From assembly GCF_040530035.1 (NCBI RefSeq), contig NZ_JBEWCD010000004.1:221193-285192 (forward strand): 64,000 bases of DNA, in the 5' to 3' direction. The notes beneath the pieces are model-generated. The model made no database searches. It was not told where the DNA came from and saw only the letters and a program-made list of their open reading frames with translations. The DNA comes from Roseibium sp. HPY-6. GTDB taxonomy: Bacteria; Pseudomonadota; Alphaproteobacteria; Rhizobiales; Stappiaceae. How positions within the stretch are numbered: position 1 is the stretch's first letter; each line of letters begins with the position of its first letter. Below, piece by piece: positions 1 to 8,354 of the stretch. The translations under genes were made by a program, and so were the position numbers.

Positions 1-623
1 TTAACTTTCACAGAAATAAAAAGTATAATACATAGCAATCAAAAGCAAAAAATATAGAAAAATAAACATAAAAAAATAAATACCGTAATTTTTATTTACA
101 TTACTTCGTCTATCTTGTAACAAAACATTACATTTTTGCACCAGAGCGAAGCGACGGTAGATTTCAAAAACCAAACTCGACTACCTGCATGGTGTGATCG
201 CAAGTCTTTGTCTTAAAAGGTTTTATGCGCCCATATTAGAAAATGAGCAGGATTTTGCCGGATATGATTTGGTGCGCTTGCTACTTAATGTAGGATCTTG
301 AAACGCGTCAGGTCTGCGGCCTTAAGTGCCATCCGACCCTTCTGCGACAGGCACCTGATCGCCCGGACGGGATCTGCTCATGTCCATATGCTCGCGCCGA
401 ATAGCGTTGCCGGCCGGGTCATCGAAACGGTTTTGCATTTCGGATGAATCACACTCGAAATCATAGAGCTCACCTACACTCGGTTTTAGATCCACCGACA
501 CGCGATAACGATGACTGCGCTGGAGTGCGGCCCAACGTGCCCCTGGGACGGGCTTGAGTTTTCCGGGCTAAATCAGGAACGCGGGCTGGCTATGTATTCT
601 GATTTCATTAATTCCACCAGAAC
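1..623. other. No gene recognised; AT-rich left edge
   Basis: The first 140 bases are very AT-rich with many A-tracts. The rest has ordinary composition and I see no convincing start, RBS and ORF combination. On the minus strand about 68 codons stay open between roughly 530 and 325, but I do not recognise the product and the segment has no good start. It is probably decayed mobile-element DNA, since an IS3 fragment follows. Confidence 0.4.
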
Positions 624-827
624 TTAGTCGAGCGACAGGTCCGCAACGAACTTCTTTAACCGCTTAGTCTCCGACGGCATCAGACCCGCATACTTCTTGC
701 ACCAGTTGACATACGTCACCAAGCTGATCCCAGCTTCACGATAGATCTCAGCAACTGGAACACCTTTTTCCTCGCGCTTTACGATGAACGCTTTCTGCGT
801 ATCCTAAAACTTCGATGCCTTCATCAT
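624..827 (-). pseudogene. IS3-family OrfA transposase remnant
   Basis: Reading leftward from the ATG at 827, the peptide begins MMKASKF, hits an in-frame TAG at codon 8 where the family has a polar residue, then continues DTQKAFIVKREEKGVPVAEI and ends RLKKFVADLSLD before TAA. This matches the helix-turn-helix OrfA of IS3-family elements. The leucine-zipper stretch usually present before the final VADLSLD is missing, so there is an internal deletion as well as the nonsense codon. The matching OrfB remnant lies at about 2160-2440 on the same strand, with an intact ATP-grasp gene between them, so the element was broken apart. Not functional. Confidence 0.75.
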
Positions 828-1201
828 TTCCGCTCCTTCCCAGCCAAGGTAAATCATCTCGGAAAACTCTAAATCGAAGGAATTTAGCTGGACACATCAT
901 CGAAAAAAGTCGGAGCATAGCTGTGGCTTGATCCGCACAACGAATGGTTTTCATGTGTCCAATATCATCGGCATTGAGGGCTACTCGGCCTTGATCTATA
1001 GATCGCAAATTAACGTAATTTGACGCAGTTTACTCAAGCCAGCCGACGCATCAATTCACTGAGCGATTAACCAACACTACAATTTTTGATAGATTTTTCA
1101 GTGCTTTTTTCAATATTCAACCGCAAGGGTTGCAATCGACATGGAAAAAGTCGCGTCGGTCAAAATGCCCGGAAAATGAATTGCAGGCAACGAGGTATAC
1201 C
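828..1201. other. Intergenic, no gene recognised
   Basis: This stretch separates the OrfA remnant from the ATP-grasp gene. It becomes AT-rich toward 1080-1120, which would suit a promoter for the downstream gene, but I see no consensus -35/-10 pair that I would defend. Confidence 0.4.
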
Positions 1202-2158
1202 ATGCGAAGCATTGTGCTTTCGAATGGCGGTTCAATTGGGTTTAGGCAACGTCTGAAACACTTCTTTTGGCAAATGATTCAAGTCTTACCGGATCGCGGT
1301 TTCATACTACTGAAGTTTTTCTCCATGAGTGGTCGATTTCCGAACTTAGACCTTCCTCAAACCTTTACCGACAAGGTACAGGTCAGAAAACTGTATGATC
1401 GCGACCCGCTCTTTCCCGTTATGGTAGACAAACACGCTGTTAAGAGACTCGTCTCCGACCGGGTCGGAGATGACTACACAATCAAGACGCTGTGGGTCGG
1501 AAGTGACCTTTCCGAGGTCGATTGGAACTTGATCAAGCTTCCTGTTGTCGTGAAGCCAACCCACGGAAGTGGGCAGGGCGCTTTCCTTGAAAAACCGGAA
1601 GATATCAATGCGTTGCTCAGAAGCAATCTCCCCGCAAAATGGTTGGCAACCGAACACCATCTTTATAACCGAGAATGGGCATACGGGGAATTTAAGCCGC
1701 AGCTAATCGTTGAAGAAATGCTTCAAGGCTTAACTGATGCGCCGGACGACTACCGCTTCTTCGTGTTTTCGGGTGAAGTACGCATGATTGAAGCCCGGCT
1801 CCGGCGCGAAGGCGTAGCGTATGAGGCCTATTTCGCACCTGACGGGACACGACTTGATCTAGAGTCAGGATATATTCCGCCCGCTCCCGGCCACGTGGAA
1901 CTGCCTACCAGCCTCGCAAAGATGACATCGATTGCAAAGCAACTAGCCAGTGGCACCGACTTCGTCAGAGTTGACCTTTATGCATGCAAGGAGCGCATTT
2001 TTGTTGGAGAGCTTACACTTTATCCGGGTGGTGGGTTTCCGGGGTGCGTTCCAGAAGCTTGGGATAAAAAACTCGGTGATATGTGGGATTTGCGTGCAAA
2101 GCCCCCAAAGCTTAGCAAAAGAAAACCGGTCGGTGTGAGACTACTTAGGCTCTCATGA
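1202..2158 (+). CDS. TupA-like ATP-grasp protein
   Basis: A 318-residue protein of the TupA-like ATP-grasp family, whose members are usually linked to surface polysaccharide or teichuronopeptide assembly and join an amino acid or peptide to a carboxylate with ATP. Visible family marks are the early TFTDKVQVRKLYDRDPLFPV stretch followed by MVDKHAVK, the VVVKPTHGSGQG nucleotide-binding loop, EEMLQG, DDYRFFVFSGEV, and a late FVRVDLY...GELTLYPGGG that supplies the acidic metal ligands. I chose the ATG at 1202 because a GAGGT sits a suitable distance upstream; an in-frame TTG at 1130 has poor spacing. It stands alone between two halves of a broken IS3 element, so it is probably transferred cargo. 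Substrate unknown. Confidence 0.72.
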   Translation: MRSIVLSNGGSIGFRQRLKHFFWQMIQVLPDRGFILLKFFSMSGRFPNLDLPQTFTDKVQVRKLYDRDPLFPVMVDKHAVKRLVSDRVGDDYTIKTLWVGSDLSEVDWNLIKLPVVVKPTHGSGQGAFLEKPEDINALLRSNLPAKWLATEHHLYNREWAYGEFKPQLIVEEMLQGLTDAPDDYRFFVFSGEVRMIEARLRREGVAYEAYFAPDGTRLDLESGYIPPAPGHVELPTSLAKMTSIAKQLASGTDFVRVDLYACKERIFVGELTLYPGGGFPGCVPEAWDKKLGDMWDLRAKPPKLSKRKPVGVRLLRLS

Positions 2159-2159
2159 C

Positions 2160-2440
2160 AACGCTGGTGATTGTTGTGGTCGACAGAAGCCTCGATTTTC
2201 TGTTCCAGATCCCCCCGGGCATGAAGTAGTTTTCAAGCAGGATCCGGTTTTTCAAGGTCTGGTACCATCTTTCAATCATGCCTTGAGTTTGGGGAAGGTT
2301 GGGCGCTCTAGGCGTATGCTCCATGTTCTAGCCTTCCAATCACCGCGCTAGGTCACCGCGAAGTGGCACGGGCCATCGTCAGACAAGAGCCTCGGTTGCT
2401 GCCCGACTTCGCCCTGCGGCATGAAAATCTGGAAAGTGCT
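2160..2440 (-). pseudogene. IS3-family OrfB (integrase-core) remnant
   Basis: On the minus strand, fragments in two frames read LLSDDGPCHFAV and then RAPNLPQTQGMIERWYQTLK followed by NRILLENYFMPG. These match the C-terminal half of the DDE (rve) transposase of IS3-type elements, including the SDNGP segment and the catalytic-Glu region before RWYQTLKNRILLENY. Stops and at least one frameshift interrupt it. It lies immediately after the ATP-grasp gene and pairs with the OrfA remnant at 624-827. Confidence 0.75.
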
Positions 2441-2695
2441 CTAGTGCCGAAGATATCTATCGATCGATGATCAACACAATATCCATACGCTCTTCATGCA
2501 AATTACTAAGTTTTTGCACCTGATTTTAAAAGCTGGCTTTTGACTAAGTGGAATGACTGACTGTGTTGCAAAAGCTTGAGGCTGTTTGGTTCAGTCGCTT
2601 GAATAACTGCTAAGACTCTTGAAACTGTTCTCTAAAATGGCGCGTCGCAATGGAGCACGCTATTATTGCGTCCAAAGTCTTGTAAGAAGAGAGTT
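2441..2695. other. Intergenic upstream of tetR-like gene
   Basis: AT-rich spacer between the OrfB remnant and the regulator gene. Presumably it holds the regulator's promoter. No gene was seen. Confidence 0.4.
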
Positions 2696-3274
2696 ATGCT
2701 GGGTAAGCGAAAAACGGGCGACAAACTAGGTGACATCAGACGAGCGACGATTGCCGAAGTTGTCGAGCGAGGGTCATCTGCAGCCTCAGTGAACGCTATT
2801 GCAAAACGCGCCGGGCTCGCCGTTGGCACGGTCTACCGATATTATGAGAGTAAAGAGCAGCTACTTCGTACAGTTCAAATGACAATCAAAACTGAGTTGC
2901 ATGAGCAAGTCATGAACGCCGCGAAGTCTGAGAATGGCGCTAAGGCTAAAGTACGGGCCATGTGGTTTAGCATTTTGGAATATGCGCACGAGAATCCGGA
3001 CTCATTTCTCTTCTCAGAAGTCCTCATGAACTCGGCCCTTCTTACTGACAAGGAACGCGGCCGGATCGAGGCCATGCTTTTGGAAGGTACTCAGGTGATT
3101 GAGCGAGGAATAACTGAGGGTATCATCCAATCCGGTGATTTACGGGCGATTAGAACGATTATTATTGCGCCTGCTCTTCATCTTGGGCGGGCCACAGCAC
3201 GCGTAGGCGAAGCGCCAAACTCTGCCTGTGCAGAAGAAACCTTCGATTTGTGCTGGAAAGCCATCTCGACCTGA
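2696..3274 (+). CDS. TetR/AcrR-family transcriptional regulator
   Basis: A 192-residue TetR-family repressor. The N-terminal helix-turn-helix is plain: VNAIAKRAGLAVGTVYRYYE followed by SKEQLL, at about residues 32-58. The all-helical C-terminal half would bind an unknown ligand. I start it at the ATG at 2696, preceded by AAGAAGAGAG, rather than at the upstream in-frame TTG. An inverted repeat lies between this gene and the NTF2-like gene at 3322, which suggests it controls that gene. The ligand cannot be read from sequence. Confidence 0.85.
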   Translation: MLGKRKTGDKLGDIRRATIAEVVERGSSAASVNAIAKRAGLAVGTVYRYYESKEQLLRTVQMTIKTELHEQVMNAAKSENGAKAKVRAMWFSILEYAHENPDSFLFSEVLMNSALLTDKERGRIEAMLLEGTQVIERGITEGIIQSGDLRAIRTIIIAPALHLGRATARVGEAPNSACAEETFDLCWKAIST

Positions 3275-3280
3275 TCTAAT

Positions 3281-3302
3281 AAAATGAATAGATACTCATT
3301 TT
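3281..3302. promoter_or_regulatory. Candidate TetR operator
   Basis: Inverted repeat AAAATGA-N8-TCATTTT in the 47-base gap between the TetR-family gene and the secreted NTF2-like gene. Symmetry, length and position fit a TetR dimer site that controls the downstream gene. Confidence 0.5.
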
Positions 3303-3321
3303 AGAAAGATTGAAGTCTAAC

Positions 3322-4245
3322 ATGTCCCGTCTTCCCGCTCTGCTAACCGCTGCTGCGCTCACTCTTGTTTCTACGCCAGGTGTCGCTCAAATGACTGAAA
3401 ACGAAATCCGTCAGGGCTACAAGGAACATGCGGCACTCACCCAATATTACCGATGGTATCAGTTTTATGAGCGGCCCGAAGGCGGTGTCGCCAATGCTTT
3501 GGATATTCTCACAGAGGACGTGAAAGTAACGTCAGGTTTGGGAACTGCGAACGGGCACGCTGAATATGAAACCCGTGTGACACGACTACCGGATGCGTGG
3601 AACAACTCCCATCATGTCCGGTCCACGAAGATCACTCACGGTGAAAATGGAAACATGACTCTGACGGCCCAAGTCACCTACCAAAATGTCGGAATGCTGG
3701 AAGACGGCGGCGTTAGGCAGGCCGATCTAATTTACTCTGTGGAACTCGTCCCGGGTGAAACAGTGCTTCCGCTTTTGTCGAACGTCCTGATCGAACAGAA
3801 GCGTGAGACAGAAGCAGGCGAATTCAAGGATGCTTATGCTGAAAACCGTGTCAAAAGCCTTATGCATTACTGGTTGGCGCTTATTGAGGACCCAGAGCGT
3901 AATCCCGAGCCAGTGCGCGAAATCCTAGCAGAAGATTTCACTTTAAACTTTTCCAGCGGCGCGATCACCGATTTCGACGCTTTCGCGGCATGGCTGGCTG
4001 GGCCGGGCTCTCAAATTGAAGCGAGCACACACGTTCTAAGCAACTTCTCAGTCGAAGAGACTGAGACGGGCACTTATGCGATGACGGTCGATTTCAACTG
4101 GTCTGGTATCGCACCGAACGGAACTATTTTAGTTGCCAAGACTCAGCATAGCTGGACTGTCACCAATGATCCTACTGAACGGTTTGCTCGAATAAAGTCC
4201 ATTGATGTCGAGGTGCTAGAAAACTTCCAGCCGCGAGAAAACTAG
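3322..4245 (+). CDS. Secreted tandem NTF2-like (SnoaL-type) protein
   Basis: About 307 residues with an N-terminal Sec signal (MSRLPALLTAAALTLVSTPG then VAQ), so the product is probably periplasmic. The mature part looks like two NTF2/SnoaL-type cone folds: one at roughly residues 25-165 (ALTQYYRWYQFYERPEGGVA...LTEDVKV), the second at roughly 170-300 (VKSLMHYWLALIEDPERNPE...LAEDFTL...AFAAWLAG). NTF2-like proteins are enzymes or ligand-binding scaffolds, and no active-site signature is clear. It follows a TetR-family gene and a palindromic operator and is probably induced through that regulator. The start is the ATG at 3322; an in-frame TTG at 3310 is less likely. Confidence 0.65.
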   Translation: MSRLPALLTAAALTLVSTPGVAQMTENEIRQGYKEHAALTQYYRWYQFYERPEGGVANALDILTEDVKVTSGLGTANGHAEYETRVTRLPDAWNNSHHVRSTKITHGENGNMTLTAQVTYQNVGMLEDGGVRQADLIYSVELVPGETVLPLLSNVLIEQKRETEAGEFKDAYAENRVKSLMHYWLALIEDPERNPEPVREILAEDFTLNFSSGAITDFDAFAAWLAGPGSQIEASTHVLSNFSVEETETGTYAMTVDFNWSGIAPNGTILVAKTQHSWTVTNDPTERFARIKSIDVEVLENFQPREN

Positions 4246-4414
4246 TTTGAGCTCCGAAAAATACCCTACTGAGGTGTGGGCTGATTTGATCCGTGCTTGC
4301 AGGTACCAAACTTGGAATAGTTGCCTTAGGCTTTATGATCCTTGTTCCTGAAACTTCCTGGTCGCTTGCTAAGTATTTCGCCCTCCTATCAAAAGGGGGC
4401 AAATCACACCCGTA

Positions 4415-5183
4415 TTAGGCCGTGGACTCATAAACGCGTAGCCAAAGGCGGATCGCCGCGAGCTTCACAAAGGTAAGGAAGTTGGCGGCCCGCTTCTGGT
4501 AACGTGTGGCAATGCGGCGGCAGTTCTTGATCGGATTGAAGAACCGTTCGACCAGATTTCGATCCCTCTGGAGGTACGGGCTGAAGCAGATTGGCTCTCG
4601 CCGGTTACGGCGCGGCGGAATGTTTGTCTACCCTCCACGCGCCGCGACAAGCAACCTGATGGTGTCTGAATCATACGCCTTGTCGGCCAGTAGCACTGCA
4701 CCTTCCGGCATATCGCTGAACATGTCGTTCGCGCCCAGGATGTCGTGTTGATGACCGGGTGCAATCGCCAATCTGAGCGGCAAGCTCTTCGCATCAACAA
4801 CGGCATGGATATTGGTCGTCAGCCCTCAGCGAGAGCGACCGAGACCTTCTGTTTCCCCATGCTTGATGCTTGATGCATATTGCGTGCTGATGAGCAAGGA
4901 CGATTGTGCCGTCGTTCATCTGCACCTGTGCATCGTCTCGATGTGATATCGCAGTCGAGATGCGATCCCATACACCGGCGCGACGCCACCGCACGAACCG
5001 ATTGTAGCAGATGGTTTACGGCCCATAGCAGTCGGGAAGATCCCGCCAAGGGGCGCCCGACTTCAATACCCAAATATACCTTTCAGGACACGCCTGTCGT
5101 CCCCCCGCAGAACACCCCTTTGATTTACAGGGCAGAATAGGTTCGATGACGCGCCACTCGGCGTCAGGCAGGGCATATCGCAT
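4415..5183 (-). pseudogene. IS5-family (IS427-like) transposase, degenerate
   Basis: Reading leftward from the ATG at 5183 the product begins MRYALPDAEWRVIEPIL, passes VLKSGAPWRDLPDCYGP, then YNRFVRWRRAGVWDRI, and ends in NLVERFFNPIKNCRRIATRY plus a VYESTA terminus. This is the two-part transposase of IS427-type IS5 elements. Several frameshifts and stops (for example after CYGP and in the catalytic core) break it into at least four pieces. Both terminal regions are still recognisable, so a nearly full-length dead copy is present. Confidence 0.85.
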
Positions 5184-5379
5184 GATCGGGGCTCCTTCAT
5201 TGAGCTTGAATCACACTGACGTCCTTCGTTCAATGTCTGCTTAGTTGCTAGAAATAGACCCTGCTTTCTCCGACCAGATCGTCTCAAGATGACCCGAAGC
5301 CGTCATTCGATGCCGTTGGTGCGAAATGGCGCTCAGCGGACGGTGCGGTCATTCGCCGCGGCTGCGCCAAAGTCCGCTT

Positions 5380-5988
5380 TTAATAGTGAGGCGGTGTCAT
5401 AGCCCAAACAACTGTCGTTACCTCAGCACTTGGATTCCGGTACCGATGTGGTCGGTCGGAATCGAAGTGAAAGCTGTCTCCAGCCTCCAGCACGTAGACC
5501 TTATCCTCGATGGTCAGCTCCAACTTGCCGCCAACGACATAGCCCGCTTCTTCTCCGTTGTGGCTGTAGAGTTCGTCGTCTGAAGTAGCGCCGGGTTGGA
5601 GGGTGCAGAGCAGCATTTCCAGCTTGCCTGTCAGCGTCGGGCAGAGAAGTTCGTCCTTGATACCCGTGTCGAACCGAATGGACCGCCTGCGGCCTGATCT
5701 GACGATGATATCGGCGTCGGGGTCCTGCTCGTCTTCGGGATCGGGGAAAAACCAGTGTATGCTCACATCCAGCGCTTGCGCCAACGCGTTCAGCGCGCGA
5801 ACGGACGGTGACGCCTGATTGCGCTCAAGCTGGCTCAAGAAACCGACCGACAGACCTGCCTTGTCGGCCAAGGCTTGCAATGTCATGGACCGTGCCTTGC
5901 GGAGCTCTCTGAGCCTCCCGCCAAGAATTGTCGCGGTCTCTCGTGGACTGGCAGCTTTCGCATCCGCTGGCATCGTTTTGCTAACCAT
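5380..5988 (-). CDS. XRE-cupin transcriptional regulator
   Basis: A 202-residue regulator. Residues about 24-78 form a Cro/CI-type helix-turn-helix (LRELRKARSMTLQALADKAG then LSVGFLSQLERNQASPSV). Residues about 125-195 form a small cupin barrel (LQPGATSD, HNGEEAGYVVGGKLEL, EAGDSFHFDSDRPHRYRNP). XRE-cupin proteins commonly regulate a neighbouring metabolic gene in response to its substrate. It is transcribed divergently from the ThDP enzyme gene at 6066 across a 77-base gap containing an inverted repeat, so it probably controls that gene and itself. Ligand unknown. Confidence 0.85.
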   Translation of the reverse strand: MVSKTMPADAKAASPRETATILGGRLRELRKARSMTLQALADKAGLSVGFLSQLERNQASPSVRALNALAQALDVSIHWFFPDPEDEQDPDADIIVRSGRRRSIRFDTGIKDELLCPTLTGKLEMLLCTLQPGATSDDELYSHNGEEAGYVVGGKLELTIEDKVYVLEAGDSFHFDSDRPHRYRNPSAEVTTVVWAMTPPHY

Positions 5989-6009
5989 CTCTTGTCGCCT
6001 TGGCTTGAC

Positions 6010-6041
6010 TCATCAAAATTTTAGTAGCATTTTTTTGATGA
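6010..6041. promoter_or_regulatory. Candidate operator in divergent promoter
   Basis: Inverted repeat TCATCAAAA at 6010-6018 and TTTTGATGA at 6033-6041 in the short gap between the divergent XRE-cupin and ThDP-enzyme genes. A TTGACT at 6005-6010 could be a -35 element for the rightward gene. Likely binding site of the XRE-cupin protein. Confidence 0.5.
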
Positions 6042-6065
6042 AAACAAAAATCGTGTGAGACCTCT

Positions 6066-7931
6066 ATGACAAAAACCGTAAGCCAAGTCATCGCCAAAGC
6101 GTTGAAAACCTACGAGGTGCCCTTTGTCGCTGGCATACCAGGCCATGGGAACTGGTCCTTGACGAATGCGTTTCACCACTCAGAAGAGGCACCACGGTTT
6201 GTGCAGGTGATGCACGAACAGTCGGCAGCCCATATGGCTGATGCCTGCTTTCGGCTGACAGGCGAGCCTGGAGCTGTGACGGCCTCGGTTGGGCCTGGCG
6301 CAGCTAATACGTTGATGGGCTTGGCGACGGCATATGCGGACTCCAGCGCATGTCTGGCCCTGACTGGCTCAGGTGCCACCCATATGCGCGGACATGGCGT
6401 GATGCAGACACTGGACCGCAAACATGCTCCCGATTTTCCCAAAATGGCTGAACCGGCCACGAAGGCGCAGTTTGAAATCCATTCTGCCGACGCGACCGCG
6501 TCTGTCTTGCACAGAAGCTTCAACGCGATGCGGACGGGACGACCGGGACCAGTCAGCATCGACATTCCGATGGACGTTCAAGTGGCGTCCACCGACATCG
6601 ACGTGAGCGAGCTCTCCAAGCGCCTACCCACGGGAGCGCCCCGGCCAGATTCCGATGCACTCGACGCGGCGCTTGCACTACTTCAATCGGCTGAAAGGCC
6701 AGTCGTTGTTCTGGGTGGAGGCGTCTTAATTGCAGGGGCCACATCTCAGCTCCCCGCGTTTCTCGAACTGGCCTGCCTCCCGGCAGTTCACACATGGAAT
6801 GGAAAGGGGGCGCTGGTCGATGACCATCCGCTGAACGTAGGACCAATCGGTGTAGGAGGTTCGAAGGCTGCAAATGAGATCGCAGCAACTGCGGATGTCG
6901 TGCTGGCGCTTGGGTGCCGGTTCTCGGATTGGTCATCGTCATCCTTCCGCAAAGGGGTCACCTTCTCGATCCCTGATAGCAAGCTCATTCATATCGACAT
7001 TGACCCGCAAACCATCGGCAGAACCTATCCCGCCGACGTTGGTATCGTGGCTGACCTCAAGCAAGCGCTTGGTGACCTACACGCCGGTCTTTCCAAGTTA
7101 CAGAGCCAGGCCGCATGGGAGAGGCGCGCACCATGGCTCGACCGGATTGCAGCGAACAAGAAGGACTGGGAAGAAACAGTCGCCAAACGTGTTGATGCAG
7201 AAGGCATTCCAGCGTCGATGCTGGCTGTGTTCAAGCGGCTGCGGCGCGCTTTGCCGAGGGAGGCCGTCGTCACAGTTGGTTCTGGCCATTGTCAGGCGGC
7301 GGTTCGGCAGGGCTTCCAATGTCTTGAACCCCATACCCATGTAACCTCGGGTGGATATTCAACCATGGGCTTTGCCGTCCCGGCAGCGATAGCCTCAGCT
7401 ATCGTGCGACCAGACGCACCAGTCGTTGCAATTCTTGGCGACGGAGACTTTTTGATGTCTGCCCACGAGCTTGCAACGTGCGTTATGCAGGGCCTGCCTG
7501 TCATCATCCTCTTGTTGAACAACGCAGGGTTCATCTCAATCCGTGATGGACAGGATGCGATCTTCGGGCGCAACGTGGCCTCCGAGTTTCATGAAATCTC
7601 TGCAAGCCCTTCTGGATACTCCCCTGACTTCGCAGCACTCGCCAAATCGTTCCACTTGGATACCTCTGTCCGTGTCGAACGGCTGGACGACATCGAGCCA
7701 GCGATCAAGCGCGCGATTGCGTCCCAAGGGCCTGCGCTGATCGAAGTGCCAATCACACGTGACCCGGCATTGGCAGGCGCTGAAGGAGCAGGTTGGTGGG
7801 ACTTCCCGCACACAGTAGATGCCTTGGTAGAAATACAAGAGGACTACGGTTTTGGTCGTGCAGCTCAGCAACATTTGGGGGCCGATACGAGCGAAACGGA
7901 ACTCCGTCTGCCACTTGCCATTTATGGATGA
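6066..7931 (+). CDS. ThDP-dependent enzyme, acetolactate synthase-like
   Basis: A 621-residue thiamine diphosphate enzyme with the usual three-domain order. The PYR domain (about 1-170) has E51 in QVMHEQSAAHMADA as the likely cofactor-activating glutamate. A central Rossmann-like domain (about 190-340) contains RPVVVLGGGVLIAGA. The PP domain (about 375-560) carries the metal/ThDP motif ILGDGDFLMSAHELATC...LLLNN. This is the acetolactate synthase / sulfoacetaldehyde acetyltransferase superfamily, and the exact reaction cannot be fixed from sequence. No ilvN-like small subunit is nearby, so a biosynthetic role is less likely than a catabolic one. The divergent XRE-cupin gene probably regulates it. 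Length is slightly above the family norm because of a C-terminal tail. Confidence 0.8.
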   Translation: MTKTVSQVIAKALKTYEVPFVAGIPGHGNWSLTNAFHHSEEAPRFVQVMHEQSAAHMADACFRLTGEPGAVTASVGPGAANTLMGLATAYADSSACLALTGSGATHMRGHGVMQTLDRKHAPDFPKMAEPATKAQFEIHSADATASVLHRSFNAMRTGRPGPVSIDIPMDVQVASTDIDVSELSKRLPTGAPRPDSDALDAALALLQSAERPVVVLGGGVLIAGATSQLPAFLELACLPAVHTWNGKGALVDDHPLNVGPIGVGGSKAANEIAATADVVLALGCRFSDWSSSSFRKGVTFSIPDSKLIHIDIDPQTIGRTYPADVGIVADLKQALGDLHAGLSKLQSQAAWERRAPWLDRIAANKKDWEETVAKRVDAEGIPASMLAVFKRLRRALPREAVVTVGSGHCQAAVRQGFQCLEPHTHVTSGGYSTMGFAVPAAIASAIVRPDAPVVAILGDGDFLMSAHELATCVMQGLPVIILLLNNAGFISIRDGQDAIFGRNVASEFHEISASPSGYSPDFAALAKSFHLDTSVRVERLDDIEPAIKRAIASQGPALIEVPITRDPALAGAEGAGWWDFPHTVDALVEIQEDYGFGRAAQQHLGADTSETELRLPLAIYG

Positions 7932-8099
7932 GTTGGAGATTGCCGAAGCCGACATTTGCACATCGCCTCGCATCAAGAACTTTGGGCTCGAAGTAGATCT
8001 TTGCTGCACAACTAACCGATGACGGCTATGTCGGATCGACAGCTAAAATCCGGGCTACCGTCAAAACCAGACATTGCCGTTTATGAGTACACGGCCTAG
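7932..8099. other. Intergenic, possible IS5 tail fragment
   Basis: No gene. The last 36 bases before 8099 can be read on the plus strand as KPDIAVYEYTA-stop, reminiscent of the VYESTA terminus of the IS5-type transposase at 4415. The match is too short to call with confidence. Confidence 0.3.
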
Positions 8100-8352
8100 T
8101 CTTTTCCGCTCCTGACAACTTGAACTTTTATTTCTCAACCAGATCGACAACCCGTTCCTTGGCCTAGATTGCAAGGTGGCGTTCGTAAGCACACGCGTCG
8201 TCAATCTCGGGCGTATCGATGTTTTCGATCCACACATTCTCAGCGCCATGCCGCCTACCGATCAGGAAAGAAGCCCCACCCCAAATGCGAAGCATTTCAG
8301 GCTGACAACCAGCTGCGCAAAGAAGAACCGTGACTGCAACAAGTGATACCAA
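8100..8352 (-). pseudogene. Truncated nuclease-like (thermonuclease-type) lipoprotein
   Basis: Reading leftward from a TTG at about 8352, the product starts with a hydrophobic segment and lipobox-like LLCAAGC, then reads GGASFLIGRRHGAENVWIEN followed by IDTPEIDDACAYERHLAI and a stop. The stretch resembles the first half of the staphylococcal-nuclease-like proteins often found beside traG on alphaproteobacterial plasmids (strand, then xGIDTPE, then CxxE). Translation beyond the first stop continues with family-like AKERVVDLVEK and a second stop, so the C-terminal half is lost. It starts three bases past the traG stop codon. Confidence 0.5.
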
Positions 8353-8354
8353 CG

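Noticed and set aside
8062..8099. KPDIAVYEYTA-stop, like the C-terminus of the IS5-type transposase at 4415
   Set aside because: Only about ten codons match and there is no flanking similarity; could be chance.
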